Shown piece by piece: positions 42,026-48,951 of a DNA stretch of 48,951 bases. The stretch is from Methanogenium cariaci JCM 10550 (GTDB taxonomy: Archaea; Halobacteriota; Methanomicrobia; Methanomicrobiales; Methanomicrobiaceae). The DNA is taken from the NCBI RefSeq assembly GCF_001315945.1, contig NZ_BBBG01000021.1, positions 1 through 48,951 of the forward strand, given 5' to 3'. A model generated the notes under the pieces. The model was not told where the DNA came from, ran no database searches, and saw only the letters and a list, made by a program, of their open reading frames with translations. Numbering within the stretch: position 1 is the stretch's first letter; each line of letters starts with the position of its first letter. Position numbers and translations under genes: made by a program.

Positions 42026-42473
42026 CTATATCCTCCAGTTTTGCATGAATCAGTTCACTGACATCCATTTCAACAAAGTCAGGTCGTCCGTATTCAGAAT
42101 ATTGGATTCTGTCTCCGGAAATGTGGCCTTCAACAAAAACAATGATCTCCTTTGTTCTTGATCTGTATTTGAAGGCCCCGATGGGATTGAGTTTGCCTAA
42201 CTCAGGCGAATAGAGAATATTGGTATTATAGAGAATGACCTTGTCAGGAAGCTGACTGAACCATGTCTTGATCTTGGAACCAACCCGAACTTTTCTTTTA
42301 TTTTCCGGAATATCCTCTATTAAGGATATCACATTCTTCGTAACATCATAGCAACTCCAACCATCGCCGTCGAGTCTGGAAGTAATTCGCTCATATTGAT
42401 TATTGTTATCGATAATTACGAGCATTTTATAGTGGTTATTCTGATTCTCACCCAGTAGTTTGTCCAACAGCAT
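42018..42473 (-). CDS. brxF: BREX type 3 protein BrxF
   Basis: A 151-residue protein at the head of the operon: HYKMLVIIDNNNQYERITSR, FSQLPDKVILYNTNILYSPE, KEIIVFVEGHISGDRIQYSE. The alpha/beta pattern, size and place directly before brxC fit BrxF, the marker of type 3 BREX. BrxF is described as P-loop-like, but no GK[ST] is visible here, so ATP binding is unlikely. The ATG at 42473 is preceded (minus strand) by GGAGAT. The frame is intact. Confidence 0.78.
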   Translation of the reverse strand: MLLDKLLGENQNNHYKMLVIIDNNNQYERITSRLDGDGWSCYDVTKNVISLIEDIPENKRKVRVGSKIKTWFSQLPDKVILYNTNILYSPELGKLNPIGAFKYRSRTKEIIVFVEGHISGDRIQYSEYGRPDFVEMDVSELIHAKLEDIDD

Positions 42474-42530
42474 GATTATATCTCCAATATTGTTTGAATC
42501 CTGAATAAACGAAAGCTATTATTAATATGT
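42474..42530 (-). promoter_or_regulatory. Putative BREX operon promoter
   Basis: On the minus strand, ATTAATAAT (42516-42528 region) is a TATA candidate about 45 bases before the brxF start, with GGAGAT as ribosome site. No other promoter-sized gap exists in the operon except the 67 bp between brxC and pglXI. Confidence 0.4.
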
Positions 42531-42687
42531 GCCAGTATCAACAATAAGTTAGTCTGCTTTAAAAAATTCCACATACAGATAAGACATATAATTTTACAAA
42601 TTTTGCCTAAAATTATTTCATTCTCAAGTTGGGGGGGGATTCCCCAAACATATACATTAAATTTGGATTAACAAGATTTGAAAATCT

Positions 42688-42829
42688 GGCTCTGTTGAAA
42701 CCCTGTTGCCTACATTTATTATCAAAGTGAAATTGGTGTCAGGTCAGGGAGATCAAGATCAAAATAAATTTCCATAAACTTACGAAAGCGGTTTAATCTG
42801 TTGTTATATTTGAAGGATTCAACAGAGCT
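42688..42829. mobile_element. Small IS remnant or MITE-like element with inverted ends
   Basis: GCTCTGTTGAA at 42689-42699 and TTCAACAGAGC at 42818-42828 are perfect 11-bp inverted repeats bounding about 140 bp with no open gene. This end sequence is of a kind seen at insertion-sequence termini. A third copy of the right end is at 28909-28919 on the other side of the BREX operon. No transposase gene is present in the window. Confidence 0.5.
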
Positions 42830-42901
42830 GTTATTTAAATAATCCAAATTTTGAACCCGGAATCTCCCCCCCTTAAAAAAGAATGAGAACTTCAGTCCTC
42901 A

Positions 42902-43066
42902 TCATCTTCCTCTTCCCCCCCTGGAATCGTTCATTGTTAGGTTCAGTTGATCTGAACGATTATCCCTCGCATCATCGTATGCAGAGTTGTTTGGATTCAT
43001 TGAATCTGACCGGTCATCATTTGAACTGCGGCCATCACCACCACCACCGCCACCACCTTTTCCCAT
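42902..43066 (-). CDS. Small Gly-rich protein with RSxxxNPNNxAY repeats
   Basis: About 54 residues: MGKGGGGGGGDG, then SSNDDRSDSMNPNNSAYDDA, then RDNRSDQLNLTMND. The two-fold motif [ND]DRSDxxN(PNN)xAY/T recalls tiny, widespread proteins of unknown function with DNRSNQMNPNNxAY repeats. The C-terminus depends on a C7 run at 42915-42921; with six bases it would end GEEEDDED instead of GGRGR. It lies between the BREX island and a lipoprotein and may be transcribed on its own. Confidence 0.6.
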   Translation of the reverse strand: MGKGGGGGGGDGRSSNDDRSDSMNPNNSAYDDARDNRSDQLNLTMNDSRGGRGR

Positions 43067-43120
43067 TGACTGTCTCACCTCCCTTGTGTTTGTGATGAAA
43101 TATATCCCCCCCCAAAAAAC

Positions 43121-43192
43121 AGAGAATTATTGATTAATACGAGGTCGTCATTCGTAAAAATTCTGAGAAGATGTATGGGTTTTGTCTCCCGG
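43121..43192 (+). repeat. Dispersed ~70-bp repeat, copy A
   Basis: TAATACGAGGTCGTCATTCG, then TTCTGAGAAGATGTATGGG matches 45520-45592 (copy B) over about 60 bp at roughly 80 percent. It lies about 100 bp before the lipoprotein gene at 43294. Confidence 0.6.
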
Positions 43193-43293
43193 CAGCCCGG
43201 CGAAAAATATCCCTTTCATCCCTTATTGTTCATCAGATCACTGAATATTCGGCGAACGTACTAATCTATACCAAAAGAACAAAAATTTAGAGT

Positions 43294-44443
43294 ATGCTGA
43301 ACCAGGATCACCAAAGAATACGGAATACGGCCACCGTGATCATCATCGTTCTTTTCATACTAACCATACTATTCACCGCCGGATGTGTCAATAACGGACA
43401 GTACGGCAAAAGAGATATAACCGCTGGCTTCTGGATCCTCAAAGTCGATGCAGACGGGAACAGGCAGTGGACCACGATCATTGATGGCGACCCAAAAATA
43501 ACCGGTGCAGCGATTATCCAGACGCGTGATGGTGGCTACGCAGTCGCAGGCACAGAGGGTTTAATCCCCCGCATTTTTACCTTTGATGCAGGGGGGGTGA
43601 CGCTGTATCAGATATCACCACTGATACAAATCAGGAATGGGGGGGTGAATCACTTGTCGAGGCTCCGGGTGGCGGTTATGTCGTCGCCGGACATTCGGGA
43701 GTTTTAACACGGATGGATGTAGGGGGGGAAACGCCCTCTGGAACACATCAATCGGTGACGAAAGCGAACGGGGGGGGAGCGGTTGGTGCTGGTCAGGGCA
43801 CCGGACGGCGGATATGCGGTAGTGGGGGGGCAATCATTCCGTCAGACTTGACGAGAATGGAATGATCCTCTGGGAGACCGCATTTGCTCCGGACAAGAAC
43901 GCCAGAACGATAATCGCAGCACCCACGGGAGGCTTTGTCACCGGAGGAACCTGCAGTGAAGGTGCGTGGGTCACCATGCTTGATGCCGAAGGAGACCGCG
44001 TATGGAACAGGACGTTTCCGAGCGAATTCCTTACCCGTCTCTATACCGTCCGTCTCTCCCCCGCAGGCACATATGACATCATCTATGCTACCGAACAAGT
44101 TATTACCAGAGGCCCGGAATATAGTTTTGTAACAGAGACAACCGAAGTCTCCCTCTCTGCAAAAGGCGAACTGATCGCGGAAAGGCCCGTGCAGGCCTCC
44201 CCGTTCATCGTCGCGACTGAAGACGGCGGATATGCATATGCCGGGTATTCTAACCCAAAATATAACCAACTGCATGAGTCCGGCCATCGCGGCACTCCCC
44301 CCCTCCAGGTCGTCAGGCTTGACAATGACGGCGAGGTCACATGGGATCAATCGTTTAATATCGGGAATGATCGATACGTTACATCAATCATTCAGACGGC
44401 AGACGGCGGATTTGCTATCTTCGGAAATTCGATTTATTTCTGA
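43294..44443 (+). CDS. Lipoprotein with DGGYAVAG beta-propeller-like repeats
   Basis: The N-terminus has a long hydrophobic segment (VIIIVLFILTILFT) and the lipobox AGCVNN. The mature protein has at least six repeats of the type IIQTRDGGYAVAG, VEAPGGGYVVAG, VRAPDGGYAVVGG, IAAPTGGFVTGG, VATEDGGYAYAG and IIQTADGGFAIFG, each followed by a V-x-LDxDGxxxW strand. This is the beta-propeller repeat frequent in secreted archaeal proteins. The frame breaks at the G runs near 43590, 43640, 43722, 43770 and 43825. Corrected length is about 375 residues. Function is unknown; an extracellular scaffold or binding role is likely. Confidence 0.7.
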
Positions 44444-44661
44444 ATGCTTCGTAGCGTGCAGGGATGGTCGATAGAGGTTCTGAAAGGATCCAGTCTTTCG
44501 ATTCCCATCCGGTTTTGCACAACGCGTATTGCAGCGGGGCTGCAAAAACTCCCTCTCTTTTTCACCCGGAGAATGCCCTGAGTTAATACCAATCGCTTAT
44601 CTTTTTCATCTGGATTACCATGCTGTCAAACGGATGACGGAATGAAAATGAGTTATAAACT

Positions 44662-44925
44662 CTACCGGTAAACAGTATCGTGATGACTGAAATCCAGGAG
44701 CCGGACGGCCTTCTCGGATTCTATGATTTCGTAGATCAGAACGAATGATTTGTTTATGTGAACTCTCCGCATTCCCTTCAAATCATGGCGGAGCGGCTTG
44801 AAGTGGTAAGGATTGATCTGAATCTCGTGCACTTTCTTTGAAATGATGGTGAAGGTATTCTTATCCGTCTTCCTGAGTTTACTGAGTTTTGCCTCAAGTG
44901 TTTCAGAAATATACAGACGATACAC
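44662..44925 (-). CDS. RelE/YafQ-like toxin
   Basis: About 87 residues with the GTG start at 44925, giving VYRLYISETLEAKLSKLRKT. Later KPLRHDLKGMRRVHINKSFV, LIYEIIESEKAVRLLDFSHHD matches the toxin fold with its basic LKGMRRVH and the C-terminal HHD of YafQ/RelE mRNA interferases. A longer frame upstream would run into the antitoxin gene, so the GTG is preferred. It lies 22 bp downstream of the antitoxin. Confidence 0.82.
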   Translation of the reverse strand: MYRLYISETLEAKLSKLRKTDKNTFTIISKKVHEIQINPYHFKPLRHDLKGMRRVHINKSFVLIYEIIESEKAVRLLDFSHHDTVYR

Positions 44926-44947
44926 ACAACCCCCTCCCGGAATAATC

Positions 44948-45175
44948 TCAAACACTTTCTTTAAAGTGTTTCTCGAAATCCGCCACCGGTGTGAACCGTT
45001 CTTTTCGGATTTTTGCCAGCTTTTCAATATACTCCTCTCTCACGGCAAATTCTTCTTCGAGCTGGAACTTCATGAAATTCTCAATCTGTTTGCTCATATT
45101 AAGACCAAGACGTTTGCATTCTGCGGAGTATTTCTCATAGACACTATCTGTTATGCTGAAGCTTTTGACACCCAT
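44948..45175 (-). CDS. Antitoxin of the RelE/YafQ-like toxin
   Basis: 75 residues from the ATG at 45175: MGVKSFSITDSVYEKYSAEC, MSKQIENFMKFQLEEEFA, ending VADFEKHFKESV. The N-terminal beta strand followed by helices is ribbon-helix-helix-like, suitable for binding the upstream inverted repeat; the C-terminal acidic/basic helix would wrap the toxin. A longer in-frame version to 45391 exists but its extra N-terminus is Cys/Arg-rich and unlikely. Confidence 0.75.
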   Translation of the reverse strand: MGVKSFSITDSVYEKYSAECKRLGLNMSKQIENFMKFQLEEEFAVREEYIEKLAKIRKERFTPVADFEKHFKESV

Positions 45176-45205
45176 ACTGGTTCCCCTGATTAGGTAATCT
45201 TCATT

Positions 45206-45221
45206 AAAATTATTTAATTTT
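45206..45221. promoter_or_regulatory. AT-rich inverted repeat, putative antitoxin operator
   Basis: AAAATTA and TAATTTT are exact reverse complements around TT, 31 bases before the antitoxin start. The site doubles as a TATA-like element, so antitoxin binding would block TBP. Confidence 0.5.
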
Positions 45222-45519
45222 ATGGAACATCCATCCCTCAGTTTTTCTGCCGGGCCCATCCGTCTGCCCGACCCGAACCGGTTCCAAACGAACACTCGTG
45301 CCTTTGCCCAGGGCAGGCGCAGGAATGGGCGGAGTTCACATGATCTCCATTGCAAGGATAACCGTGGCATTACAAGAATAATCCCCCCCATTGCAAGGTC
45401 ATACCATTCCTCTCTTTAGTGAATCGGGGCGTGAAATGAACGTATTTTTGCCTCATTTATGACCCCCCCTCTCCTATGCCGGAAATATCCGGACACTCTG
45501 CCGGTTATTCCCCGAACAA

Positions 45520-45592
45520 ACGGTGAATTCCGGACTAATACGGGGGGGTCGCCATTCGAAACAATTCTGAGAGGATGTATGGGGTGTCTCTG
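45520..45592 (+). repeat. Dispersed ~70-bp repeat, copy B
   Basis: CTAATACGGGGGGGTCGCC, then TTCTGAGAGGATGTATGGGG corresponds to copy A at 43121-43192, in the same orientation. Read on the minus strand, both can be translated as HTSSQN followed by an aromatic residue and RPRI-like residues, so they may be remnants of the 3' end of one gene. Confidence 0.55.
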
Positions 45593-45664
45593 AAGGTGAT
45601 CGCCCCCCCGCTCCGGCCGTCTGTGTGGATGCGTTTTTTCCGGCAGAATGTCGGTTTAAGGATA

Positions 45665-45686
45665 ATTAGCACGTGATTAGCACGTG
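45665..45686 (+). repeat. Tandem 11-bp repeat ATTAGCACGTG x2
   Basis: Two exact adjacent copies of ATTAGCACGTG, each containing the palindrome CACGTG, followed by ATTTGG. Spacing of one helical turn between palindromes would suit cooperative binding of a regulator, but no plus-strand gene starts nearby. Confidence 0.5.
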
Positions 45687-45851
45687 ATTTGGTTGCAACG
45701 GGGGGGAAAAGAGACAAGCAGACAGCACACCGAAGACGTGTTCAGCTTTGTCATGGAGCATAAGAGGGATGGCCGTCCCTCACGTTATCTACTGCCCTTC
45801 AACCGATGTAGAATCCCGCCTCATCCCTCTCGGACCAACCTCTCCCCCCCT

Positions 45852-46467
45852 CTAAAACTGATCCGCATCCAGATACTCGTTTTTCACCGCCGCATACCAG
45901 ATCTCCAGAAACTCCGGCGGGAACACCTCCAGCGTCTGTATGATATGGTAGGCAAAATCGACAAAACCCAGCGGGTTTGCCGTGATGATGCCCCCCCGTC
46001 ACATACACTCGGCGCAGGCACATACCGGTGCTCGCGTGATAATCCGGGGCACGCTGTTTCAGCCACCCCCCCGCGCCGCAGCTCGTGTGCCGCACCGTAT
46101 CGAGAAACCCGTGGTTGGCAAGAAAGAGCGTGGCACCGCATATTGCTGCCACCGGAATAGTATGGTGGATGCAGTCCCGGATGAGCGGGACCAGCCGCGT
46201 GGGATCATCGTGTTCGTATTGCGATGAACCGGGAAGAATGACCATCGCCGCATCGCTGAGTTTGACAGAATCAACATCAGCATCCGGAAGAATGGTAATG
46301 CCCCCGGTAGTTGTGACCGGCTCTTTGGTAAGCCCGAAGGTGATGATATGGTAACTTCTTTTTTTGGGGGGGATGTCGGTATTGAGATCTGATATCATCG
46401 CTATCGCCAGAGCTGCCTCACAGTCAGCAAGATTCGGGCATACATAGAGGTATACATTTTTGTCCAT
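45852..46467 (-). CDS. DJ-1/PfpI family protein
   Basis: About 205 residues. MDKNVYLYVCPNLADCEAAL at the start, AMVILPGSSQYEHDDP in the middle and PVAAICGATLFLANHGFLD with the nucleophile-elbow cysteine show the DJ-1/PfpI (class I glutamine amidotransferase-like) fold. Members act as deglycases, chaperones or peptidases; which applies is not clear. Frame breaks are at C7 46067-46073 region and C7 45990-45996; after repair it reads RRVYVTGGIITANPLGFVDF and ends NEYLDADQF. The ATG at 46467, after GGTGAT, is preferred to an upstream one. Confidence 0.82.
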
Positions 46468-46658
46468 TTTATCACCCTTTTGCGGTAGGTAATACGTGAG
46501 CGTTCCCATTAAAAAATGAATGGAAACGTGCGGAAACGACAGCCGGGACGGTTCAAAGCATAATGCCGGAAACCTTACCGGATATCTGATTCCCGATTGG
46601 CCATACCATTAACTGTCTGAAGACAGAACACCTCCTGAAGCTCTTACCCTGAAGACCT

Positions 46659-48214
46659 ATGAAATCATTCAATATCGCTGATAAACTCCGGAAGCTGGAA
46701 ACAGAAGTCGGCACGCTTTCGCCGATGCATAAGATCCTCCTCGGCACCGATGGTTCGGTGACCACCCTTCTGGAAAATGCCCTGGACTGCGAGGTGACGG
46801 TGCATACCCTCTCCCAGGAGGTCGTGCCCGCCGACAGCCACGCGGCAATGTCCCTCGGGATACCTGCGGGAGAGCCGGTCAACCATCGCATTGTTACGTT
46901 AAACGAGGGTGCAGACGGAAGGGTTCTCCTCTATGCCACATCAGATACCCCCCCTCTCTCCCGTCTTGAACCTTCCTTCAAAGACGACCTGATGCAAGCC
47001 GACATCCCTATCGGGCGAATAATGCGGATGCACCAGATCGAGGCCCGGCGTGAACTTGACGACGTGAAGGTGTGCCGGGCCGGCACCGGCATCAGCGATA
47101 TCCTCGGGGTCTTTCGCCATGAGCCTCTGCTCTCCCGCCGCTACCGTATCATCACCGGCAAAGAACCCCTGATCAGCATCAGAGAGACCTTCCCGTACTC
47201 CAACTTCACCGAAGAGGCCAGGGTGATTGTGGAGGCACCGGCACGGATTCACATGGGCCTCATCGACATGAACGGGAGCTCCGGGAGAGTCGATGGCGGC
47301 ATCGGCCTCTCGCTCGAAGACCCGGCCGTCGTCCTCGAGGCGAAACGAAGCGATGAAATACGGGTCAGAGGCGACAGCGAAAACACGGACCGTATAAAAA
47401 AGACCGTGGAAAATACCCTCGCCGCACTGGGAGTGCAGGCTGGTGCCGAAATCACACTGCACCGCACGTATCCCGGACACATCGGCCTCGGGAGCGGCAC
47501 CCAGATCAGCCTTGCCACCGCCCGTGCCGTCTGCGAACTCTACCGTCCCCCCCTCCCCCCCGTCAGAGAGATCGCGGCGATTGCCGGGAGAGGGGGGAAC
47601 ATCAGGTATCGGGACTGCGGCCTTTGAGTCCGGCGGCTTTATTCTTGATGGCGGACACCGTTTTGGCCCGTCAGGAGAAGTCTGACTTCAGACCGTCTTC
47701 CGCATCAGACGGGGTGAAACCCGCACCGGTCCTCTTCCGGCACCCGTTCCCCCCCGAGGACTGGCAGATTCTTCTCGCGACCCCCCCGGCCATTCCTGAA
47801 GGTGCAAACGGGGAGGCCGAAGTTGACATCTTCCGGCAGTATTGCCCGGTGCCCGTTGGCGATGTGCAGGCAATCTGTCACACCATTCTGATGCAGATGC
47901 TCCCCGGAATTATCGAAAAAGACCTTGACCTCTTCGGGACGGCAGTGAACACCATTCAGGGCTTCGGTCTCAAAAAGGTCGAACACCGCCTGCAGTCCCC
48001 TCTCATCCACGACCTCATCGCCACGCTCATGACCACCGATGCCGCAGGAGTCGGGCTGAGCTCTTTTGGCCCGACCGTCTATGCCATCGGCGACACCGGT
48101 ATGCAGGACTCTCTCAGAGCTGCAGAACAGGTGATGGCAGAGACCGGAGGGTCGGTTCTCCTCACTCAGGCCCGGAACCACGGGGGGGCAGAGATTCGGG
48201 CCTCCCCCCCCTGA
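46659..48214 (+). CDS. Fusion: chorismate-lyase-like (DUF98) domain and beta-RFAP synthase
   Basis: Residues 1-175 (LSPMHKILLGTDGSVTTLLE, VTVHTLSQEVVPAD, ISDILGVFRHEPLLSRRYRI) match the DUF98/UbiC-like fold that makes 4-hydroxybenzoate from chorismate. From about residue 185 the protein is beta-ribofuranosylaminobenzene 5'-phosphate synthase: VEAPARIHMGLIDMNGSSGR, the GHMP glycine loop HIGLGSGTQISLATA, and VPVGDVQAICHTILMQMLPG. The second enzyme couples that aromatic acid to PRPP, the first committed step to methanopterin. Frame breaks lie at G6 47592-47597 (IAGRGGTSGIGTAAFESGG restored) and near 47675. The C-terminus depends on a C8 run. Length is about 515 residues. The fusion couples consecutive steps. 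Confidence 0.85.
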
Positions 48215-48331
48215 ATTTTGTTTTTAACTCGCGGCGCCTCCTCCTCTTTTATACCGATACCAGCACTCTTCAGAGCATGTCTCTCCCACCACGATTTTTT
48301 CCAAAAACCATCCATTGATAGGACAGATTAA

Positions 48332-48348
48332 TATTACCTTAAGTAATA
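48332..48348. promoter_or_regulatory. Inverted repeat upstream of the primase gene
   Basis: TATTAC and GTAATA are reverse complements around CTTAA, about 150 bases before the primase start. It may be an operator or part of an origin for the linked element. The rest of 48215-48494 holds no gene; TTTATACC near 48257 is TATA-like. Confidence 0.35.
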
Positions 48349-48494
48349 GTTTCATACGTCAGTCGCCACCGGGCAACCGACTGGCAGAAGTGTGTGTATG
48401 CGTGTGATATCATCACAGACTTCTTCTGTATGCCCCGCTGCTATCCCCACATCGATAGTGGACACTCTGTGTTTCTGCACAGGAGAAGAATCCC

Positions 48495-48951
48495 ATGAAC
48501 GAAATCGAAAAAACAAAAACCGAAACAGAATCCGAACCCGGAACAGAACCCGGAACAAAAAACGGCAGCCCCATCAGGAGACCATGTACCACCATCGCTC
48601 TGTCCGGAACCGCCAGTGAACCGTTCGCGGCTGAACCCGTATCCGCTGCGGTCGGCGAAAGAAAAACCGCCATCCGCAATGCCCTCTCCCTCCTCTTTTT
48701 TGACGGGGACGTCGTCGAACTCCGGGCCCTCGGCGACGGTGGCGTGCACAGCGGCTACTTCAACGACTTTGATCAGATGGCAGAGCGGGCGGCGGCGATG
48801 AACCGCTTCACCGATGTCCACGGTGTCTACGTCACCCTGAACGAAGTGAACCCCCCCGCCCTGCTCTCCCGCCGGGCCAACCGCGTCAAACAGCGCCTCT
48901 CCCGGAGCGACGCCACCACCGCCGATGCCGACATCGTCCGCCGCCGCCTGG
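48495..48951 (+). CDS. Plasmid/virus-type DNA primase, N-terminal part (3' end outside window)
   Basis: The start follows AGGAGA at 48481-48486. After a Thr/Glu/Pro-rich leader with a direct EPGT repeat, the sequence (FFDGDVVELRALGDG, VHSGYFNDFDQMAERAAAMN, VYVTLNEVNPPALLSRRANR, ATTADADIVRRRL) matches the N-terminal region of primases of plasmids, viruses and integrated elements that continue as D5/SF3-type helicases. NPPALL carries an extra Pro from C7 48851-48857 (NPALL expected). Presence of this gene points to a mobile element that continues beyond the right edge. Confidence 0.7.
   Translation, partial: MNEIEKTKTETESEPGTEPGTKNGSPIRRPCTTIALSGTASEPFAAEPVSAAVGERKTAIRNALSLLFFDGDVVELRALGDGGVHSGYFNDFDQMAERAAAMNRFTDVHGVYVTLNEVNPPALLSRRANRVKQRLSRSDATTADADIVRRRL

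Larger units (their letters stand above)
45222..45851. other. Gene-free interval with repeats
   Basis: No gene can be supported in these 630 bp. It contains dispersed repeat copy B (45520-45592) and a tandem 11-bp repeat at 45665-45686. Frames on both strands are short and lack family features or ribosome sites. Confidence 0.5.

Noticed and set aside
42883..43095. Plus-strand frame with a His-rich stretch (HHHHHRHH)
   Set aside because: It is the complement of the Gly-rich stretch of the minus-strand NPNNxAY protein, which is the more credible coding strand.
44662..45027. Longer toxin with extra N-terminal residues up to 45027
   Set aside because: The extension overlaps the antitoxin coding region in another frame and has no family similarity; the GTG at 44925 gives the usual toxin start and length.
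1..48951. Programmed frameshifting or phase variation at all G/C runs
   Set aside because: The runs hit essential housekeeping genes such as ATP synthase and tldD equally, and 4-to-7 and 5-to-7 patterns repeat irrespective of gene type; sequence error is simpler. The question is still recorded as a finding because it is testable.

Overview
The window looks like a chromosomal segment of a methanogenic archaeon, most likely of the order Methanomicrobiales. The evidence is a complete A1Ao ATP synthase operon in the archaeal order H-I-K-E-C-F-A-B-D, a beta-RFAP synthase (methanopterin pathway), an archaellin with FlaI/FlaJ-type assembly genes, a PEF-CTERM surface protein, and TATA-type promoters a short distance upstream of start codons. 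Genus cannot be set from the sequence alone. Flanks are GC-rich; the block at 28.9-42.9 kb is clearly AT-rich.

Sequence quality matters when reading this annotation. G and C homopolymers of 6-8, mostly exactly 7, interrupt nearly every gene. Where protein conservation gives the expected length it is usually 4 or 5. A 4-to-7 change adds a codon in frame (for example the extra proline in AtpB LPPHNE), and a 5-to-7 change shifts the frame. Other single-base indels also occur. I therefore annotate most interrupted reading frames as single genes and state where the breaks are. The breaks are probably sequence errors, not real pseudogenes, except for the gene fragments around 20.5-22.8 kb.

Layout: 1-1213, 3' part of an RCC1-repeat/PKD/PEF-CTERM surface protein. 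1294-4213, tldD, pmbA and a BofA-like membrane protein. 4271-5807 (minus), two KaiC/RAD55-like ATPases, one with a degenerate P-loop. 5964-10332, a compact archaellum-like cluster (secretion ATPase, membrane platform, archaellin), then a small zinc-ribbon protein with a palindrome over its start codon and an unknown protein. 11355-19732, the ATP synthase operon. 19.7-22.8 kb, a scrambled region with two partial copies of the 3' end of atpD, a full and a truncated copy of an archaellin-like lipoprotein, a RelBE pair plus an antitoxin remnant, and a PEGA membrane protein; it is best read as three decayed copies of one atpD3'-lipoprotein-relBE unit. 22.9-28.6 kb, a lipoprotein, a QueG-like iron-sulfur protein, a secreted protein, a CPA1 antiporter with a cytosolic tail, and a membrane protein with an HExxH motif.

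28962-42473 (minus) is a type 3 BREX phage-defence operon, brxF-brxC-pglXI-brxHII-pglZ-brxA, with an OLD-family ATPase/TOPRIM nuclease inserted in the operon by a 4-bp overlap with pglXI. The island is bounded by IS-end-like sequences sharing GCTCTGTTGAA. To its right are a tiny glycine-rich NPNNxAY protein, a beta-propeller-like lipoprotein, a second toxin-antitoxin pair, a DJ-1/PfpI protein, a fusion of a chorismate-lyase-like (DUF98) domain with beta-RFAP synthase that joins two steps of methanopterin synthesis, and the start of a plasmid/virus-type primase that suggests another mobile element beyond the window. I found no rRNA, tRNA or CRISPR array.
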